Shown here: piece by piece, positions 17,734 to 27,895 of the stretch
How positions within the stretch are numbered: the first letter of the stretch is position 1
Layout of the letters: every line of letters begins with the position of its first letter
Source of the DNA: Pedobacter sp. W3I1
GTDB taxonomy: Bacteria > Bacteroidota > Bacteroidia > Sphingobacteriales > Sphingobacteriaceae
Direction of reading: 5' to 3'
Length of the DNA: 64,000 bases
Assembly: GCF_030816015.1 (NCBI RefSeq)
Contig: NZ_JAUSXN010000001.1
Coordinates: 6,014,001 to 6,078,000 of the forward strand
Program-made: the position numbers and the translations under genes
Notes under the pieces: model-generated
The model's database searches: none
Told to the model about the DNA's origin: nothing
The model's input: the letters and a program-made list of their open reading frames with translations, nothing else

Positions 17734-20700
17734 TTAAAAAGTAACATTAAGGTTAAAACCTACACTTCTTGTAGTGGGTGTTTGCAGCGTAGAAGTACCT
17801 TCTCTACCCGAATACTGATCTACATCCACATCGTTATAGGTAGAATTGATAAAGTACAACAGGTTACGCCCTACTACCGAAATATTGGCCGATTTGATAA
17901 ATGTGCGTTCCAATAACTTTTTGGGCAACTGGTAGCCAAAGGTTACTTCGCGTAATTTGGCATAGGTACGGCTCATCATGGTGTTTTCTTTGGCACCATA
18001 AAAAACACCCAGATAATCCTGCAATAATTGAGGAGTAGTGTTTGATGTAAAAGAAAGGTCGCTGTAATTGGTAATTACACCTGTAACCGGATCGAAATTA
18101 AGTTTACCGCCATTGGCAATAACCACCCCATCACCTACCCAGGTACCTTTGTAAGCTGGATCGTTTACACGCAGGTAATCCTGGTATCTGGCCTCGCCCA
18201 TTTTACCCTGAATGGTTTCGATCTGACGACCGCCCTGAAAGGATTTTAACCTAACGTAATCTTGCATTACGCCGCCCACTTTACCATCTAACTGGAAGCT
18301 GAAAGAAAAATTCTCATACCTGAATTTATTGCCGATACTCCACACCCAGTTTGGATCGGCATGGCCTAACAGCTGGTTTACCAGTAATGAAATTGGGGTT
18401 CCGCTTGAGGTATGGATCACCTGTCCGCTTGGCGTTTTGGCCAATACCGAACCATAGATATTATCGATACGGTCGCCGGTTTTAAAGAACTGATCAACTG
18501 ATGTTTCGCCTGGGGCAAGTTCCTTATATGTCTGTTTGTAGGTAGACCAGTTGATCATCACATCCCAGCCAAATTTATCAGTCAGAATTGGTGCGCCGGA
18601 TAAACTTAACTCTACACCACTGTTTTGCGTTTTACGGCCGTTGATGGTATTGGTTTGATAACCTGTAGCTGCTGAGATATTTTGCCTGATAATTTTCGGC
18701 CCATCAATATACCTGAAATAAGTAGCTTCGAAACCTAACCTGTTTTTAAGGAATTTCAGATCGATACCTCCTTCGTAATTGGTTCTGCTCTGTGCTTTTA
18801 CCGCATTCAGATCGATAAGATTGTTGGTATAATAAGCACCTGTTTGGTTATTATAGGTTGGCCTGATGCTATATGGTGAAGAAAGACCATAACCAGGACC
18901 TCCATATGATGATGTATATTCTGCACCATAACCAATTGGGTAACTTTGCAATGGCGTTGCACCTATAAATTCCTGCGTACCCAAACCTGGATCTTTAACG
19001 TTTGCGTACGATGCCCTTAGTTTTGCAAATGAAATAAAAGCAGGCATTTTTACATAGTCAGAAATTACAGAGCTTAACGAAACCGAAGGATAGAATGCCG
19101 AGTTGTTGCCAGGAGGAAGCGCTGAGTTTTTATCTACACGGCCAGTAGTGTTGATATTCAGATACTTTTTAAAGCTTAAATCAATTGAGTAAAAAGCACT
19201 TAACACCAACATTTTAGAATTGAAATTGAAGGCTTTTACCGGGTTTTTAGAGTTTGAGAAGTTATATACATTCGGAACGTTTAAATAATCGGTTGTGGTA
19301 AAGCTCGAGTTATAACTGAAGTTACGGGCATTACCTCCACCAAAAGCGCTGACCTCAAATAAATCGCCAATGTTTTTGTTGTACTTTAAAATCAACTGTG
19401 TATTGTTTTCGAACATGCTACGGCGGTCTTCCCTGTAATCGCCTAAACCTTCTTCACGTCCGTAAGGATGAGCAGAAAATGGCATTTTCTCGGTTCTTAA
19501 CTGATCGTAGGTCGAAATCTGTGTTTTTAACAATACATCCAATCCTTTGATTACATTATAGTTTAATGAAGCATAACCGTTAATATCGTTCTTTTGATGT
19601 CCGCGCAACCATTCATACGACATAAAATAAGGATTGTGATAACGTTGGTATTCGGCATAGATAGACTGGATCCCTTCTTTGCCCGGCTGCCAGTAATTTT
19701 TCATGTCGTCGATATTCCAATCGGCACCGCCCCAAAGTGTCATGTTATAAATAATACTGTTCGGACCATAATTTACATCTGGAATATTATCAGAAAACTG
19801 ACGGCTGTAATTGATATAAGCTTCAGCCCTTAATTTCGGGCTGATGTTATAAGAACCACTCACATTAAAATTGTTGATATTTAATTGTGTGTTCGGTATT
19901 ATTCCTTTTTGGTAATTATTGGAAATAGAAACCCTTAAATTATACTTATCAGTTGCAGAAGATAGCGCAATGTTGTTTGCAGAAAGCAATCCAGTTTGGA
20001 TAAAACGCTTCAAGTTATCTTTTCCACGGGCTACCCATGGCGTACCCTGACGCACACCGTTTACAATAGGACTATCGTACTGTGGAATTAATTGCCCATC
20101 GAATTTTGGTCCCCAGATATCATAATCGCCATCATTTAAACCACCACCTTTTCCATCACCAAAGGCATAGGCACTGTGCTCACCTGGTCCGTATTCGTCC
20201 TGACTTTTTGGTAATGCAATAAATCCCTTGTTAAACTGCGTGCTCGAGTTGAGTTCCACAGCAAAAACTTTATCGCTCAGTTTACCTCTTTTAGTAGTGA
20301 TTAACAATGCGCCATTATAAGCCTGATAACCATACAGCGCCGCAGCAGCCGGGCCTTTAAGTACGGTATAAGTATCAATATCATCTGGATTGATGTTCCA
20401 GGTATCCGAATTAATGGGCACCCCATCTACCACCACTAAATTAACATCGTTACCGCGAAGGTAAAGCGACGAACGGCCCAAAAGCTCTGAAGATACACCA
20501 ACAGTTAAGCCGGCAACCTTACCCACCAATCCATTTACCGGATTAGCTTCTCTGGCCTTTACCAGGTCGGCACCTTTTACTTCCTGAATGGCATAACCCA
20601 GATTTCTTTTCTCTTTACGGATACCGAGAGCGGTAACCACCACCTCGTTTAGGTTTTTCGAATCTGTTTTTAAAGTTATGGTCAGGTTTGCACCTGTAAC

Positions 20701-20961
20701 CTGAACCTCTTGCGGAAGAAATCCGATAGAACTAAAAATAAGTGTTTCACCTGTTTTGGCATCGAGGGTAAAGCGACCCGATAAATCGGTAGAGGTAGCT
20801 TTTTTGGTCCCTTTTACCAGCACACTAACACCGGGAATTGGCTGTTGCGCATCGTCTTTAACCAAACCAGCAATCTTTGTTTGCGCCCATGTAAAATATG
20901 GCGTGAGGCACAATAGCAGCAAAGCTACCATGCACATCTTCATCTTGTAGAGATGTTTCAT
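17734..20961 (-). CDS. SusC/RagA family TonB-dependent transporter
   Basis: 1075 residues, the normal SusC length. Signal peptide MKHLYKMKMCMVALLLLCLTPYFTWAQ; CarboxypepD_reg-like domain (IAGLVKDDAQQPIPGVSVLVKGT); the SusC signature LNEVVVTALGIRKEKRNLGYA; a TonB plug (VNGLVGKVAGLTVGV...VLKGPAAAALYG); and a C-terminal beta barrel ending GFNLNVTF. It imports a ligand captured by the SusD partner, using TonB energy. First gene of a two-gene unit. No regulator (hybrid two-component system, SusR or anti-sigma pair) is adjacent, so its control is unclear. Confidence 0.96.
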   Translation of the reverse strand: MKHLYKMKMCMVALLLLCLTPYFTWAQTKIAGLVKDDAQQPIPGVSVLVKGTKKATSTDLSGRFTLDAKTGETLIFSSIGFLPQEVQVTGANLTITLKTDSKNLNEVVVTALGIRKEKRNLGYAIQEVKGADLVKAREANPVNGLVGKVAGLTVGVSSELLGRSSLYLRGNDVNLVVVDGVPINSDTWNINPDDIDTYTVLKGPAAAALYGYQAYNGALLITTKRGKLSDKVFAVELNSSTQFNKGFIALPKSQDEYGPGEHSAYAFGDGKGGGLNDGDYDIWGPKFDGQLIPQYDSPIVNGVRQGTPWVARGKDNLKRFIQTGLLSANNIALSSATDKYNLRVSISNNYQKGIIPNTQLNINNFNVSGSYNISPKLRAEAYINYSRQFSDNIPDVNYGPNSIIYNMTLWGGADWNIDDMKNYWQPGKEGIQSIYAEYQRYHNPYFMSYEWLRGHQKNDINGYASLNYNVIKGLDVLLKTQISTYDQLRTEKMPFSAHPYGREEGLGDYREDRRSMFENNTQLILKYNKNIGDLFEVSAFGGGNARNFSYNSSFTTTDYLNVPNVYNFSNSKNPVKAFNFNSKMLVLSAFYSIDLSFKKYLNINTTGRVDKNSALPPGNNSAFYPSVSLSSVISDYVKMPAFISFAKLRASYANVKDPGLGTQEFIGATPLQSYPIGYGAEYTSSYGGPGYGLSSPYSIRPTYNNQTGAYYTNNLIDLNAVKAQSRTNYEGGIDLKFLKNRLGFEATYFRYIDGPKIIRQNISAATGYQTNTINGRKTQNSGVELSLSGAPILTDKFGWDVMINWSTYKQTYKELAPGETSVDQFFKTGDRIDNIYGSVLAKTPSGQVIHTSSGTPISLLVNQLLGHADPNWVWSIGNKFRYENFSFSFQLDGKVGGVMQDYVRLKSFQGGRQIETIQGKMGEARYQDYLRVNDPAYKGTWVGDGVVIANGGKLNFDPVTGVITNYSDLSFTSNTTPQLLQDYLGVFYGAKENTMMSRTYAKLREVTFGYQLPKKLLERTFIKSANISVVGRNLLYFINSTYNDVDVDQYSGREGTSTLQTPTTRSVGFNLNVTF

Positions 20962-21158
20962 TTATCTATAAATATTTTTAGGTTTATAGATGCAATGATA
21001 AGATGTGCATGTTAGCCTAATGCCAACTTTCAGTTAACAAAAACTCTTGTTTCTATTTAGTCATGCGCTTACCACACATGCAACTCATGGAGGATATACG
21101 TCATTCTGAATTTATTTTACAAGTAAAATAGTATTTTCAATTGTCTTGTAGCTACTTC

Positions 21159-21237
21159 GTGGTCAGCATCTTTCTTATAGACAGACCCTGAATTAAATTG
21201 CCTTCGGTAAGCTCGGTTCAGGGTGAAGACTGACCAC
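21159..21237. repeat. Imperfect long inverted repeat between SusC and the TonB receptor
   Basis: Outer arms GTGGTCAG/CTGACCAC and inner arms CCCTGAA/TTCAGGG form a stem of ~79 nt in total with internal mismatches. The rest of the 341-bp gap holds the SusC leader and the terminator of the Oar-like gene; no gene is seen. Confidence 0.5.
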
Positions 21238-21252
21238 AGAAAAAACAAAAAA

Positions 21253-21279
21253 CGGCCTGACCTTATTTTGGCCAGACCG
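21253..21279 (-). terminator. Terminator after the Oar-like TonB receptor
   Basis: Minus strand stem CGGTCTGGCC/GGTCAGGCCG (10 bp, two G-T pairs), 7-nt loop, followed by TTTTTTG. It is 23 bp after the stop codon. Confidence 0.75.
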
Positions 21280-21302
21280 CTTCATTTATGTATTAAAAAA
21301 GA

Positions 21303-24300
21303 TTAGAAACTATATCTTAATCCCAATTGCATCTGGTAACGTGAGGCAAAGAAATCTTTTGAATAAGAGGTCACATCTTTTTGTGCGAATGTATACACCG
21401 GATATGCTGTTGGTGTGCCTGCAGTTGCCACCTTAATGCCTACACTAGCCATTGAGTTATAGGTATTAGGAGAAAAATACTGAATCCCCCAATCTTTATT
21501 TACCAAATTAGTCAGGTTAATAATATCGTAGGTTAAAGTAAGTACATGTGGATGTTTTCCTTTTGCTACTTGAATATCCTGAGCGAATCGGAAATCGGCC
21601 TGAACATTCCATGGTGTACGTGCACCGTTACGCTCTGTAAAATCGCCACGACGGGTACTTAAGTATTTATCACCGTTAATGTAGTTATCAAATGCGGCAG
21701 CCTGCGCAATACCATCAGGTGTATTGGCAAAAAACTTAGTGGTTTCGCCTGCAGCCGGAATATACATTAAACTTACGGTTTGGCCGGTTCCGTTAATTCG
21801 GGTATTAACTAAACCCAATGAATAGGGCGAGCCCGACTGACCACTGAAAAATAACGAGAAGTTAGACACATATTTGCCATTTTTAGCCCAGTCTAATCTG
21901 TAATTGATGGTCGAAATAATCCTGTTGCGGATATCGAAGTTAGAATAAGCCAAACCTGGGTTATTTGGACTAAGCGCCTGGTTTAACTGCCAGTTAGATT
22001 CCATTGAGTTACGGATACCATTGGCAATATCTTTCGATCTTCCGTAGGTATAAGCCACCATCATATCTAAACCTACAGGAAGCGATTTACTCACCTGAGC
22101 GGTTAAGCTATATTTATAGCCTTTATCAGTGTTCGATAATAGGTAAGCATTGGTATACAATGGATTGATTTTGGTACCTGAATAAATTGGCTGTTGTTTT
22201 TGGGTATCATAAGCCATGTACGTAGGGTTATCAACATAGTTAATCTGCTGAAACTGCACATCTTTAATCACCTGGCTAAAAATTCCTTCAATAGTAAATT
22301 TCCACTGATCGTCTGTTTTATAGTCCAAGGCTAAATTACTCCTCCATGCTTTTGGCATTTTAAAGTTATTATCAACTAAATCTACCTGCGTTGCACCTTT
22401 AGCATCTTTAACATTAACACCTTGTTTGGTTACATAACCCGCTTCGCCATTACCGGTTAAAGCATCTTTAATCGGATCTGAGCCAGCAGCAGGCGTTACT
22501 ATTTTTGTAGGGTCTGCATTTGCATACACATACGATTTATCGAAAGCACCATAATTTACACCATTGTTGTAATAAGCATAACCAATCCAGGCAAAAGGAA
22601 CACGACTGGTAAACAAACCTGTACCACCACGAACAATCAAACTTTGGTTGCCCAATACATCGAAATTAAAGCCAACACGTGGAGAAATCTGAATTTTATT
22701 CAGGAATTTCCCGGTAATTGATGAAGGCTGAGTATATGTATAGGTTGTGCCGTAATTTGCATCAACCGGAGAATTGGTTGTTTTTGTACTTAACGATGGC
22801 ATATCAGGTAGATTTGTCATGTCGAAACGTAAACCTGGTGTTAATTTTAAACGGTCGCCGATGCGGATTTCATCCTGACCATAAACGCTGTACATGTTTA
22901 CATTAAACTCTGCTGTTGGATTAGCAATAATATTATCACGGCTATTATCATCGTAGTTATAACTTGTACGCACCCTGTTTGGCTTGTTGGCCAGGAAATC
23001 GGCAATACTGCTATAGGCCACACGGCCGTTCCATGAGTTAACGAAACCATAATTGATGTTGTAAAACTCATTGTGCGTACCAAAGGTAAAAGTATGGTTG
23101 CCTTTGCTGAAGGTATAGTTATCGGTAAACTCGAAAGTATTCTGTTTCATGTTAAAAATACTGGCCTCGCGGTCGGTACCCAAAAACAATGTTCCCCCGT
23201 TCGAAGCAATTTCGATCTGCGGCAATGCCGGATTAGAAAGCGGATTGCGGAAATCGTGAACAGTAGAGTAACCAACTATCAGGTTGTTGGTCGCCGAATT
23301 CCCAAAACGTGTTTTCAGATCGGCAACTGTTGATGTCTGATTATTGTTCTGTCTGAAATCGATCCCCCCAAACCTGAAGTTAGACTGATCTCTTTCCAAG
23401 TTTGTGGCTTTTGAAATAATGGTGTTATTTCTGATGGTTAATTGGGTGCTTTCGCTGATATTCCAATCTAAACGGTTAAAAAACTTATTCGATTGCGAAT
23501 AAATATTATAATCTCCGAACGAACCGGCATCTATCCCATAAGCATTTTTCATACGGTCTGAAATCTGCTGTGCCTCAGTTAAGGTAAGTAATTTCATGTC
23601 AGACGATCCTGCACCTAAAATTACCGGATCCTGACGTCGGGTAATCTCTTCGTTGGTAAAGAAGAACAATTTATCTTTTATAATCGGGAAACCTACACGG
23701 AAACCAGTCTGGTAATCGTGAAAAGCGGAAGGCTCGTTGCTGTTATCGCCGATTTTATTTCTACCGATTAATGATGCGTTACGACCATAACCGTAAACCG
23801 AACCTACTACCTCATTGGTACCACCGCGCGTAACCGCATTAATGCTACCGCCTAAAAAGTTACCCACTTTAACATCGTATGGGGAAAGTAAAACGGTAAC
23901 ATCCTGAATGGCATCTAGCGAAACGGGGTTGGTACGTGTACTGCTGCCAGGCATACCGGAACTTCCACTCTGACCACCTAATGAGGGACTAAAACCAATG
24001 GCATCATTATTAATTGCACCATCAATGGTTACGTTGTTGTATCTAAAATTGGTTCCGCCAAAAGTGTTATCCTTGCTACCCTGCGGCGTAACCCTGGTTA
24101 CATCCTGCAAACTGCGGTTCATAGTTGGCATGGTTTTAATCTGACCTTCGCCAATGCTGGTACCCGCACCTGCCTTTGTTCCGCCTTTTTGGCCCTTAAC
24201 ACTTACTTCTGCCAATTGGTTTCCCTGTTCCTGAAGATCGATATCAAGTTTTACATCCGAACCTAAGGTTAGATAAATGTTTTCTTTTACCACTGGACTA

Positions 24301-24554
24301 TAACCAACAAAGGTTATCGTGATTTTGTAAGGTCCGCCTGGGTTTAAGTTGCCGATACGGTAAAGGCCGTTCTCGTTTGATAAACCTTTAGATACGGTGC
24401 CTGTTGGAACATGCAACATAACGACGGTTGCACCTGGGATTACTCCCTTGTTATCTTTAATCTTTCCATTAATACTAGAAGTAGTAACCTGTGCCTGAGC
24501 AAATCCGACCAGGAGTATCAAGGCACTCACCAGGAATAGTATGCGTGATTTCAT
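21303..24554 (-). CDS. Oar-like TonB-dependent receptor
   Basis: 1083 residues. The start at 24554 opens with a signal peptide (MKSRILFLVSALILLVGFAQAQ). Then come a carboxypeptidase-regulatory-like domain (SINGKIKDNKGVIPGATVVMLHVPTG), a plug region (TMNRSLQDVTRVTPQG...SLDAIQDVTVLLSPYDVKVGNFLGGSINAVTRGGTNEVVGSVYGYGR) and a long beta barrel ending MQLGLRYSF. The G-rich INAVTRGGTN motif is characteristic of Oar-type receptors. The ligand is unknown; Oar homologues have been linked to protein export or adhesion (Myxococcus) and to nutrient uptake in Bacteroidetes. It is preceded by an 11-bp-phased TTAA repeat that looks like a regulator box, and is followed by a terminator, so it is monocistronic. 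Confidence 0.93.
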   Translation of the reverse strand: MKSRILFLVSALILLVGFAQAQVTTSSINGKIKDNKGVIPGATVVMLHVPTGTVSKGLSNENGLYRIGNLNPGGPYKITITFVGYSPVVKENIYLTLGSDVKLDIDLQEQGNQLAEVSVKGQKGGTKAGAGTSIGEGQIKTMPTMNRSLQDVTRVTPQGSKDNTFGGTNFRYNNVTIDGAINNDAIGFSPSLGGQSGSSGMPGSSTRTNPVSLDAIQDVTVLLSPYDVKVGNFLGGSINAVTRGGTNEVVGSVYGYGRNASLIGRNKIGDNSNEPSAFHDYQTGFRVGFPIIKDKLFFFTNEEITRRQDPVILGAGSSDMKLLTLTEAQQISDRMKNAYGIDAGSFGDYNIYSQSNKFFNRLDWNISESTQLTIRNNTIISKATNLERDQSNFRFGGIDFRQNNNQTSTVADLKTRFGNSATNNLIVGYSTVHDFRNPLSNPALPQIEIASNGGTLFLGTDREASIFNMKQNTFEFTDNYTFSKGNHTFTFGTHNEFYNINYGFVNSWNGRVAYSSIADFLANKPNRVRTSYNYDDNSRDNIIANPTAEFNVNMYSVYGQDEIRIGDRLKLTPGLRFDMTNLPDMPSLSTKTTNSPVDANYGTTYTYTQPSSITGKFLNKIQISPRVGFNFDVLGNQSLIVRGGTGLFTSRVPFAWIGYAYYNNGVNYGAFDKSYVYANADPTKIVTPAAGSDPIKDALTGNGEAGYVTKQGVNVKDAKGATQVDLVDNNFKMPKAWRSNLALDYKTDDQWKFTIEGIFSQVIKDVQFQQINYVDNPTYMAYDTQKQQPIYSGTKINPLYTNAYLLSNTDKGYKYSLTAQVSKSLPVGLDMMVAYTYGRSKDIANGIRNSMESNWQLNQALSPNNPGLAYSNFDIRNRIISTINYRLDWAKNGKYVSNFSLFFSGQSGSPYSLGLVNTRINGTGQTVSLMYIPAAGETTKFFANTPDGIAQAAAFDNYINGDKYLSTRRGDFTERNGARTPWNVQADFRFAQDIQVAKGKHPHVLTLTYDIINLTNLVNKDWGIQYFSPNTYNSMASVGIKVATAGTPTAYPVYTFAQKDVTSYSKDFFASRYQMQLGLRYSF

Positions 24555-24588
24555 TTTTTGTTGTTTTATTTTGGCACAAAACAACAGT

Positions 24589-24638
24589 CTTAATGTTAAT
24601 TCAATATTAACACTAAATTAAGTTTAACACTATGTTAA
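24589..24638 (-). promoter_or_regulatory. Phased TTAA direct repeats (Pho-box-like) upstream of the Oar-like gene
   Basis: On the minus strand TTAA occurs at offsets 1, 12, 18, 29, 40 and 46 of this 50-bp block, so the main series is spaced by 11 bp (TTAACA-TAGTG-TTAAAC ... TTAATA-TTGAA-TTAACA). One-turn-spaced direct repeats of this kind are typical of OmpR/PhoB-family binding sites. It ends 35 bp before the start codon. The assignment to PhoB/PhoP is inference. Confidence 0.5.
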
Positions 24639-25043
24639 CAATATAAAAATCAGAACAATACAATAGGAAAACAATTCCTTAATAACCAATATTTCAGGCC
24701 GGAACATATGAAGGATAAAAGTTCAAATATGAAAACGAAAGATGAAGTTTTGATGAAGTTTAAATTAGTCCGAAGTCATTAGCCGGAAGTCTAAAGTCGA
24801 TTAACCGGCCATGCTTTTGGCGTTGAGCGTTTAGAGTCGATTAACCAATAGCAAATGAATCTATGAACAATTCGACTATCAGCTATTGACCATTGAACCA
24901 TCAGAGTAGTTGGGAGTTGGGAGCTTGGTGTTTCGAGTCGATTAACCGATTTGACAATTAACCAGTTAACCATTATGCAAGTTTCTGCACTATACTAACC
25001 AATGACAAATGAACTAATGAACCTATATATTATCTTTACAGTC
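24639..25043. repeat. Intergenic region with AGTCGATTAACC repeats
   Basis: No gene is seen. AGTCGATTAACC occurs four times with small changes (about 24796, 24836, 24937 and a partial at ~24957). It is accompanied by GTCCGAAGTC at ~24769, related to the repeats at 3.8 kb. Confidence 0.5.
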
Positions 25044-25544
25044 ATGACAATTAGATTAGCCGTAGCAGCAGATATTCCGAAAATAATGTACCTGGTAAGC
25101 AAGGTTGTACCATTAATGCGGGCTGCAGGAAATTTCCAGTGGGGAGATGATTATCCAAACCCCGAGGTATTTGCCAACGATATAACCAAAGGTCAGTTAT
25201 GGGTAGCTGAATTGGAAGATAAGCTTGTTGGTGTTTCTGCAATTACTACAGATCAAGATCCCGAGTATGCAGATGCGGGTTGGAATATTAACGAAAAAGC
25301 CATTGTTACACATCGTTTGGCAGTAGACCCGGACTGCCATGGTATGGGTATTGCCAAGGCTTTAATGAACCAGGCGGAAGCGGTAGCAAAAGCTTCGGAC
25401 ACTTCTATTTTAAGAGTTGATACCAATAGCGAAAACATGGCCACCCAGGCACTTTTCCCGAAGCTTGGTTATCTGTTTAGCGGTGAAATTAGCCTGGCTA
25501 AACGCCCAGGACTTCGTTTCTTTTGTTATCAAAAATTATTGTAA
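25044..25544 (+). CDS. GNAT family N-acetyltransferase
   Basis: 166 residues with start at 25044 (MTIRLAVAADIPKIMYLV), the usual GNAT opening strand and helix; a start 14 codons upstream is less likely. The acetyl-CoA binding motif is HRLAVDPDCHGMGIAKALMNQAEAVA (V-x-P-x-x-x-G-x-G at about residues 92-105), followed by LRVDTNSENMATQALFPKLGYLFSGE. The acceptor substrate is unknown. It is convergent with the DUF4256 gene (5-bp gap). Confidence 0.92.
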   Translation: MTIRLAVAADIPKIMYLVSKVVPLMRAAGNFQWGDDYPNPEVFANDITKGQLWVAELEDKLVGVSAITTDQDPEYADAGWNINEKAIVTHRLAVDPDCHGMGIAKALMNQAEAVAKASDTSILRVDTNSENMATQALFPKLGYLFSGEISLAKRPGLRFFCYQKLL

Positions 25545-25549
25545 TTCAG

Positions 25550-26125
25550 TTATACGCTTAACAACCCACGAAATGCTCTTGCAGCATAATACGATTGTGC
25601 ACCATTGTGATACACGAACACATGATCGTAACGGCGATCGCCAAAAAGGGCACCGCCTAACTTTCTGATTGCCGGAGGAGTAGCAATCCAGCTGGATGTT
25701 TTGGTATCGAACTTTCCGAGTTGCTGCAAAAAGCGATATTGTTCTTCTGTTAAAAGCGCTATCCCCATTGTAGCAGCCATATCAATGGCATTATTTTCTG
25801 GCTGATGCTCCTTTCTTGATTCCAGTCCTTCCAAATCATAACAAATACTTCTACGGCCCTTAGGGCTTTCTGCCGAACAATCGTAAAAAATGTATTCACC
25901 TGTTTTTTGATCATAATCAGCAACATCGGGTTCGCCACCAGTTACTTCCATTTCATCGAGCACCCAGAGCTTTTCGGCATTCGCTTCTAACTTTGCCTGT
26001 ATTTTAGTCCATTCAAGACCTTTGTGCCGGTTCATGTTTTTTTCGAAACGGATTCTTAAAGTATGGAGTAGTTCTTTGGCCTGCTCGGGCGATAACTCTT
26101 TTTTATTGTTATTTATTTTACTCAT
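25550..26125 (-). CDS. DUF4256 domain-containing protein
   Basis: 191 residues from the start at 26125 (MSKINNNKKELSPEQ). The whole length matches the DUF4256 pattern: LEWTKIQAKLEANAEKLWVLDEMEVTGGEPDVADYD, then DCSAESPKGRRSICYD, ATMGIALLTEEQYRFLQ and ALFGDRRYDHVFVYHNGAQSYYAARAFRG. Cytoplasmic, function unknown. A repeat array begins ~94 bp upstream of its start codon. Confidence 0.88.
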   Translation of the reverse strand: MSKINNNKKELSPEQAKELLHTLRIRFEKNMNRHKGLEWTKIQAKLEANAEKLWVLDEMEVTGGEPDVADYDQKTGEYIFYDCSAESPKGRRSICYDLEGLESRKEHQPENNAIDMAATMGIALLTEEQYRFLQQLGKFDTKTSSWIATPPAIRKLGGALFGDRRYDHVFVYHNGAQSYYAARAFRGLLSV

Positions 26126-26218
26126 AAGTTTTATATTTCGGTTAAATATGCTGCGCATCCCTCAAAGCCGTAACTGTTTGGTAAATTAACTTAAAGTCAA
26201 TATAACTAAAAAGATTGT

Positions 26219-27410
26219 CCTTCGACTCCGCTCAGGAGGACATCTCCTTTTAAGAACCATGATTCTTTATTTCCTATTTTCAAAAACACCCAATTTCTAT
26301 TTGAAGCGCAATACCAGAGCAAAACACTAAGTTTCTTCCCGTTTTCCGCTTTTACGCTTCGCTTCCTCGTACCTCGTTGCTGCAGGGTAACACTTCAACC
26401 GGGGCTAAGTGGCCAAAACAGCATTTCATATTTGGGGCTGCAGGGTGCAAACTTTGGTTCCTAAACCCGACAATAGCGGGCATCCAGATTTTTATCTGGA
26501 TAAAGCGAATGGCGGGACTACAAGCCGCCAAGAACTACAAACCGCACATTTCCTAATTTTAAAAAACTAGTTGCCATATAGAGCGCAACGCCTATACGCT
26601 ACGCTGTAAAATCCTTCGACTCTGCTCATGCGAACATCTCTTTAAGGACCACGATTCTTTATTTCCTATTTTTAAAAACACCCAATTTCTATTTGAAGCG
26701 CAATACCAGAGCAAAACACTAAGTTTCTTCCCGTTTTCCGCTTTTACGCTTCGCTTCCTCGTACCTCGTTGCTGCAGGGTAACACTTCAACCGGGGCTAA
26801 GTGACCAAAACAGTATTTCATTTTGGAGGTTGCAAACTGCACAAACCCTTGTTCCTAAACCCGACAATAGCGGGCATCCAGATTTTTCATCTGGATAAAG
26901 CGAATGGCGGGACTACAAGCCGCCAAGAACTACAAACCACTCATTTCCTAATATTAAAAAACTCGTTACCACCTGGAGCGCAACGCCTGTACGCTACACT
27001 GTAAAATCCTTCGACTCCGCTCATGCGAACATCTCTTTAAGGACCACGATTCTTTATTTCCTATTTTCAAAAACACCCAATTTCTATTTGAAGCGCAACA
27101 CCTTGCAAAACAATAAGTTTCTTCTCGTTTTCCGCTTTTACGCTTAGCTGCCTCGTACCTCGTTGCTGCAGGGTAACACTTCAACCGGGGTTAAATAGCC
27201 AAAGCAATATTTCATTTTGGGGTTGCAAGCTGCACAAGCCCTTGTTCTTAAACCCGACAATAGCGGACATCCAGATTTTTCATCTGGATAAAGCGAATGG
27301 CGGGACTGATAACTCCAAGAACCACAAGCCGCTCATTTCCTAATATTAAAAACTAGTTACTACATGAGGCACAACGCCTGTACGCTACGCTAAAATCCTT
27401 CGACTCCGCT
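26219..27410 (+). repeat. Array 1: three tandem ~393-bp repeat units
   Basis: CCTTCGACTC (or CT)-CGCT anchors start at 26219, 26613, 27008 and 27397. The conserved core GCAGGGTAACACTTCAACC starts at 26382, 26774 and 27168. Each unit has a GAAGCGCAA boundary, a TTACGCTTCGCTTCCTCGTACC stretch (22 nt, split here as TTACGCTTCG and CTTCCTCGTACC), a CCCGACAATAGCGG motif and an ATCCAGAT/ATCTGGAT hairpin (26482-26501, 26876-26896, 27269-27289). No credible coding frame. Related arrays lie at 37.4 and 52.9 kb. Confidence 0.9.
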
Positions 27411-27895
27411 ATTAATGATAGATGTTTTATTTGACTGATAATAAGTGTTTTATATATATCAGTTACAAATCTGTCATCGACCCTCCATTGTATTTGAAAA
27501 ATTCTAACCTCTACATTTGTAATTATCTTAAATATGCGTTATTTATATCGGACGCGTATTTCCGCCCAACAAGGCCGTAGCACCGTATCCCCGTTCTACT
27601 TAAATCCGGCCTAACAAATTTTTCGGGCTTCACAGACCCAGCCAACCTACTAACTTCGAAAGAAAAATTTTCAGCCGGTGTTTTTTGTTTCTTTTTGACA
27701 CCAAAAAGAAAGAGCCCATCGGCGGCGGTGAGCCGAGGAAAGCATGTGCTGTAGGGTAAAGAATAATTAATTAATACGTCATTTATATTGATTTTTATAC
27801 AATAAATTAACCCTCAGGATGACAAATCGATGGATAATTATGCCAGCGTCTAATGGTAACATCCAGCTCCGCAAGGCCGGCGAACGGGAGAATTC
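27411..27895. other. Intergenic region with 10-bp hairpin
   Basis: No gene is seen in 485 bases. A perfect stem TTTCTTTTTG/CAAAAAGAAA with an ACAC loop lies at 27688-27711. It is flanked by GC-richer sequence (AAGGCCGTAGCACCG, GGCGGCGGTGAGCC) unlike the rest of the gap, probably another repeat element. Confidence 0.45.

Noticed and set aside
16155..24554. Complete polysaccharide utilisation locus
   Set aside because: Only SusC, SusD and an Oar-like receptor are present; there is no glycoside hydrolase, lyase, sulfatase or sensor regulator beside them.
26219..27410. Short reading frames inside array 1 (and similar ones in arrays 2 and 3) as small genes
   Set aside because: They lie in different frames in different units, have no conserved start, and do not survive in the other copies.
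27688..27711. TTTCTTTTTG hairpin as a terminator of the YdeI-like gene
   Set aside because: It lies ~185 bp past the stop codon, within a stretch of repeat-like sequence, and has no clear T-tract following it on the minus strand.
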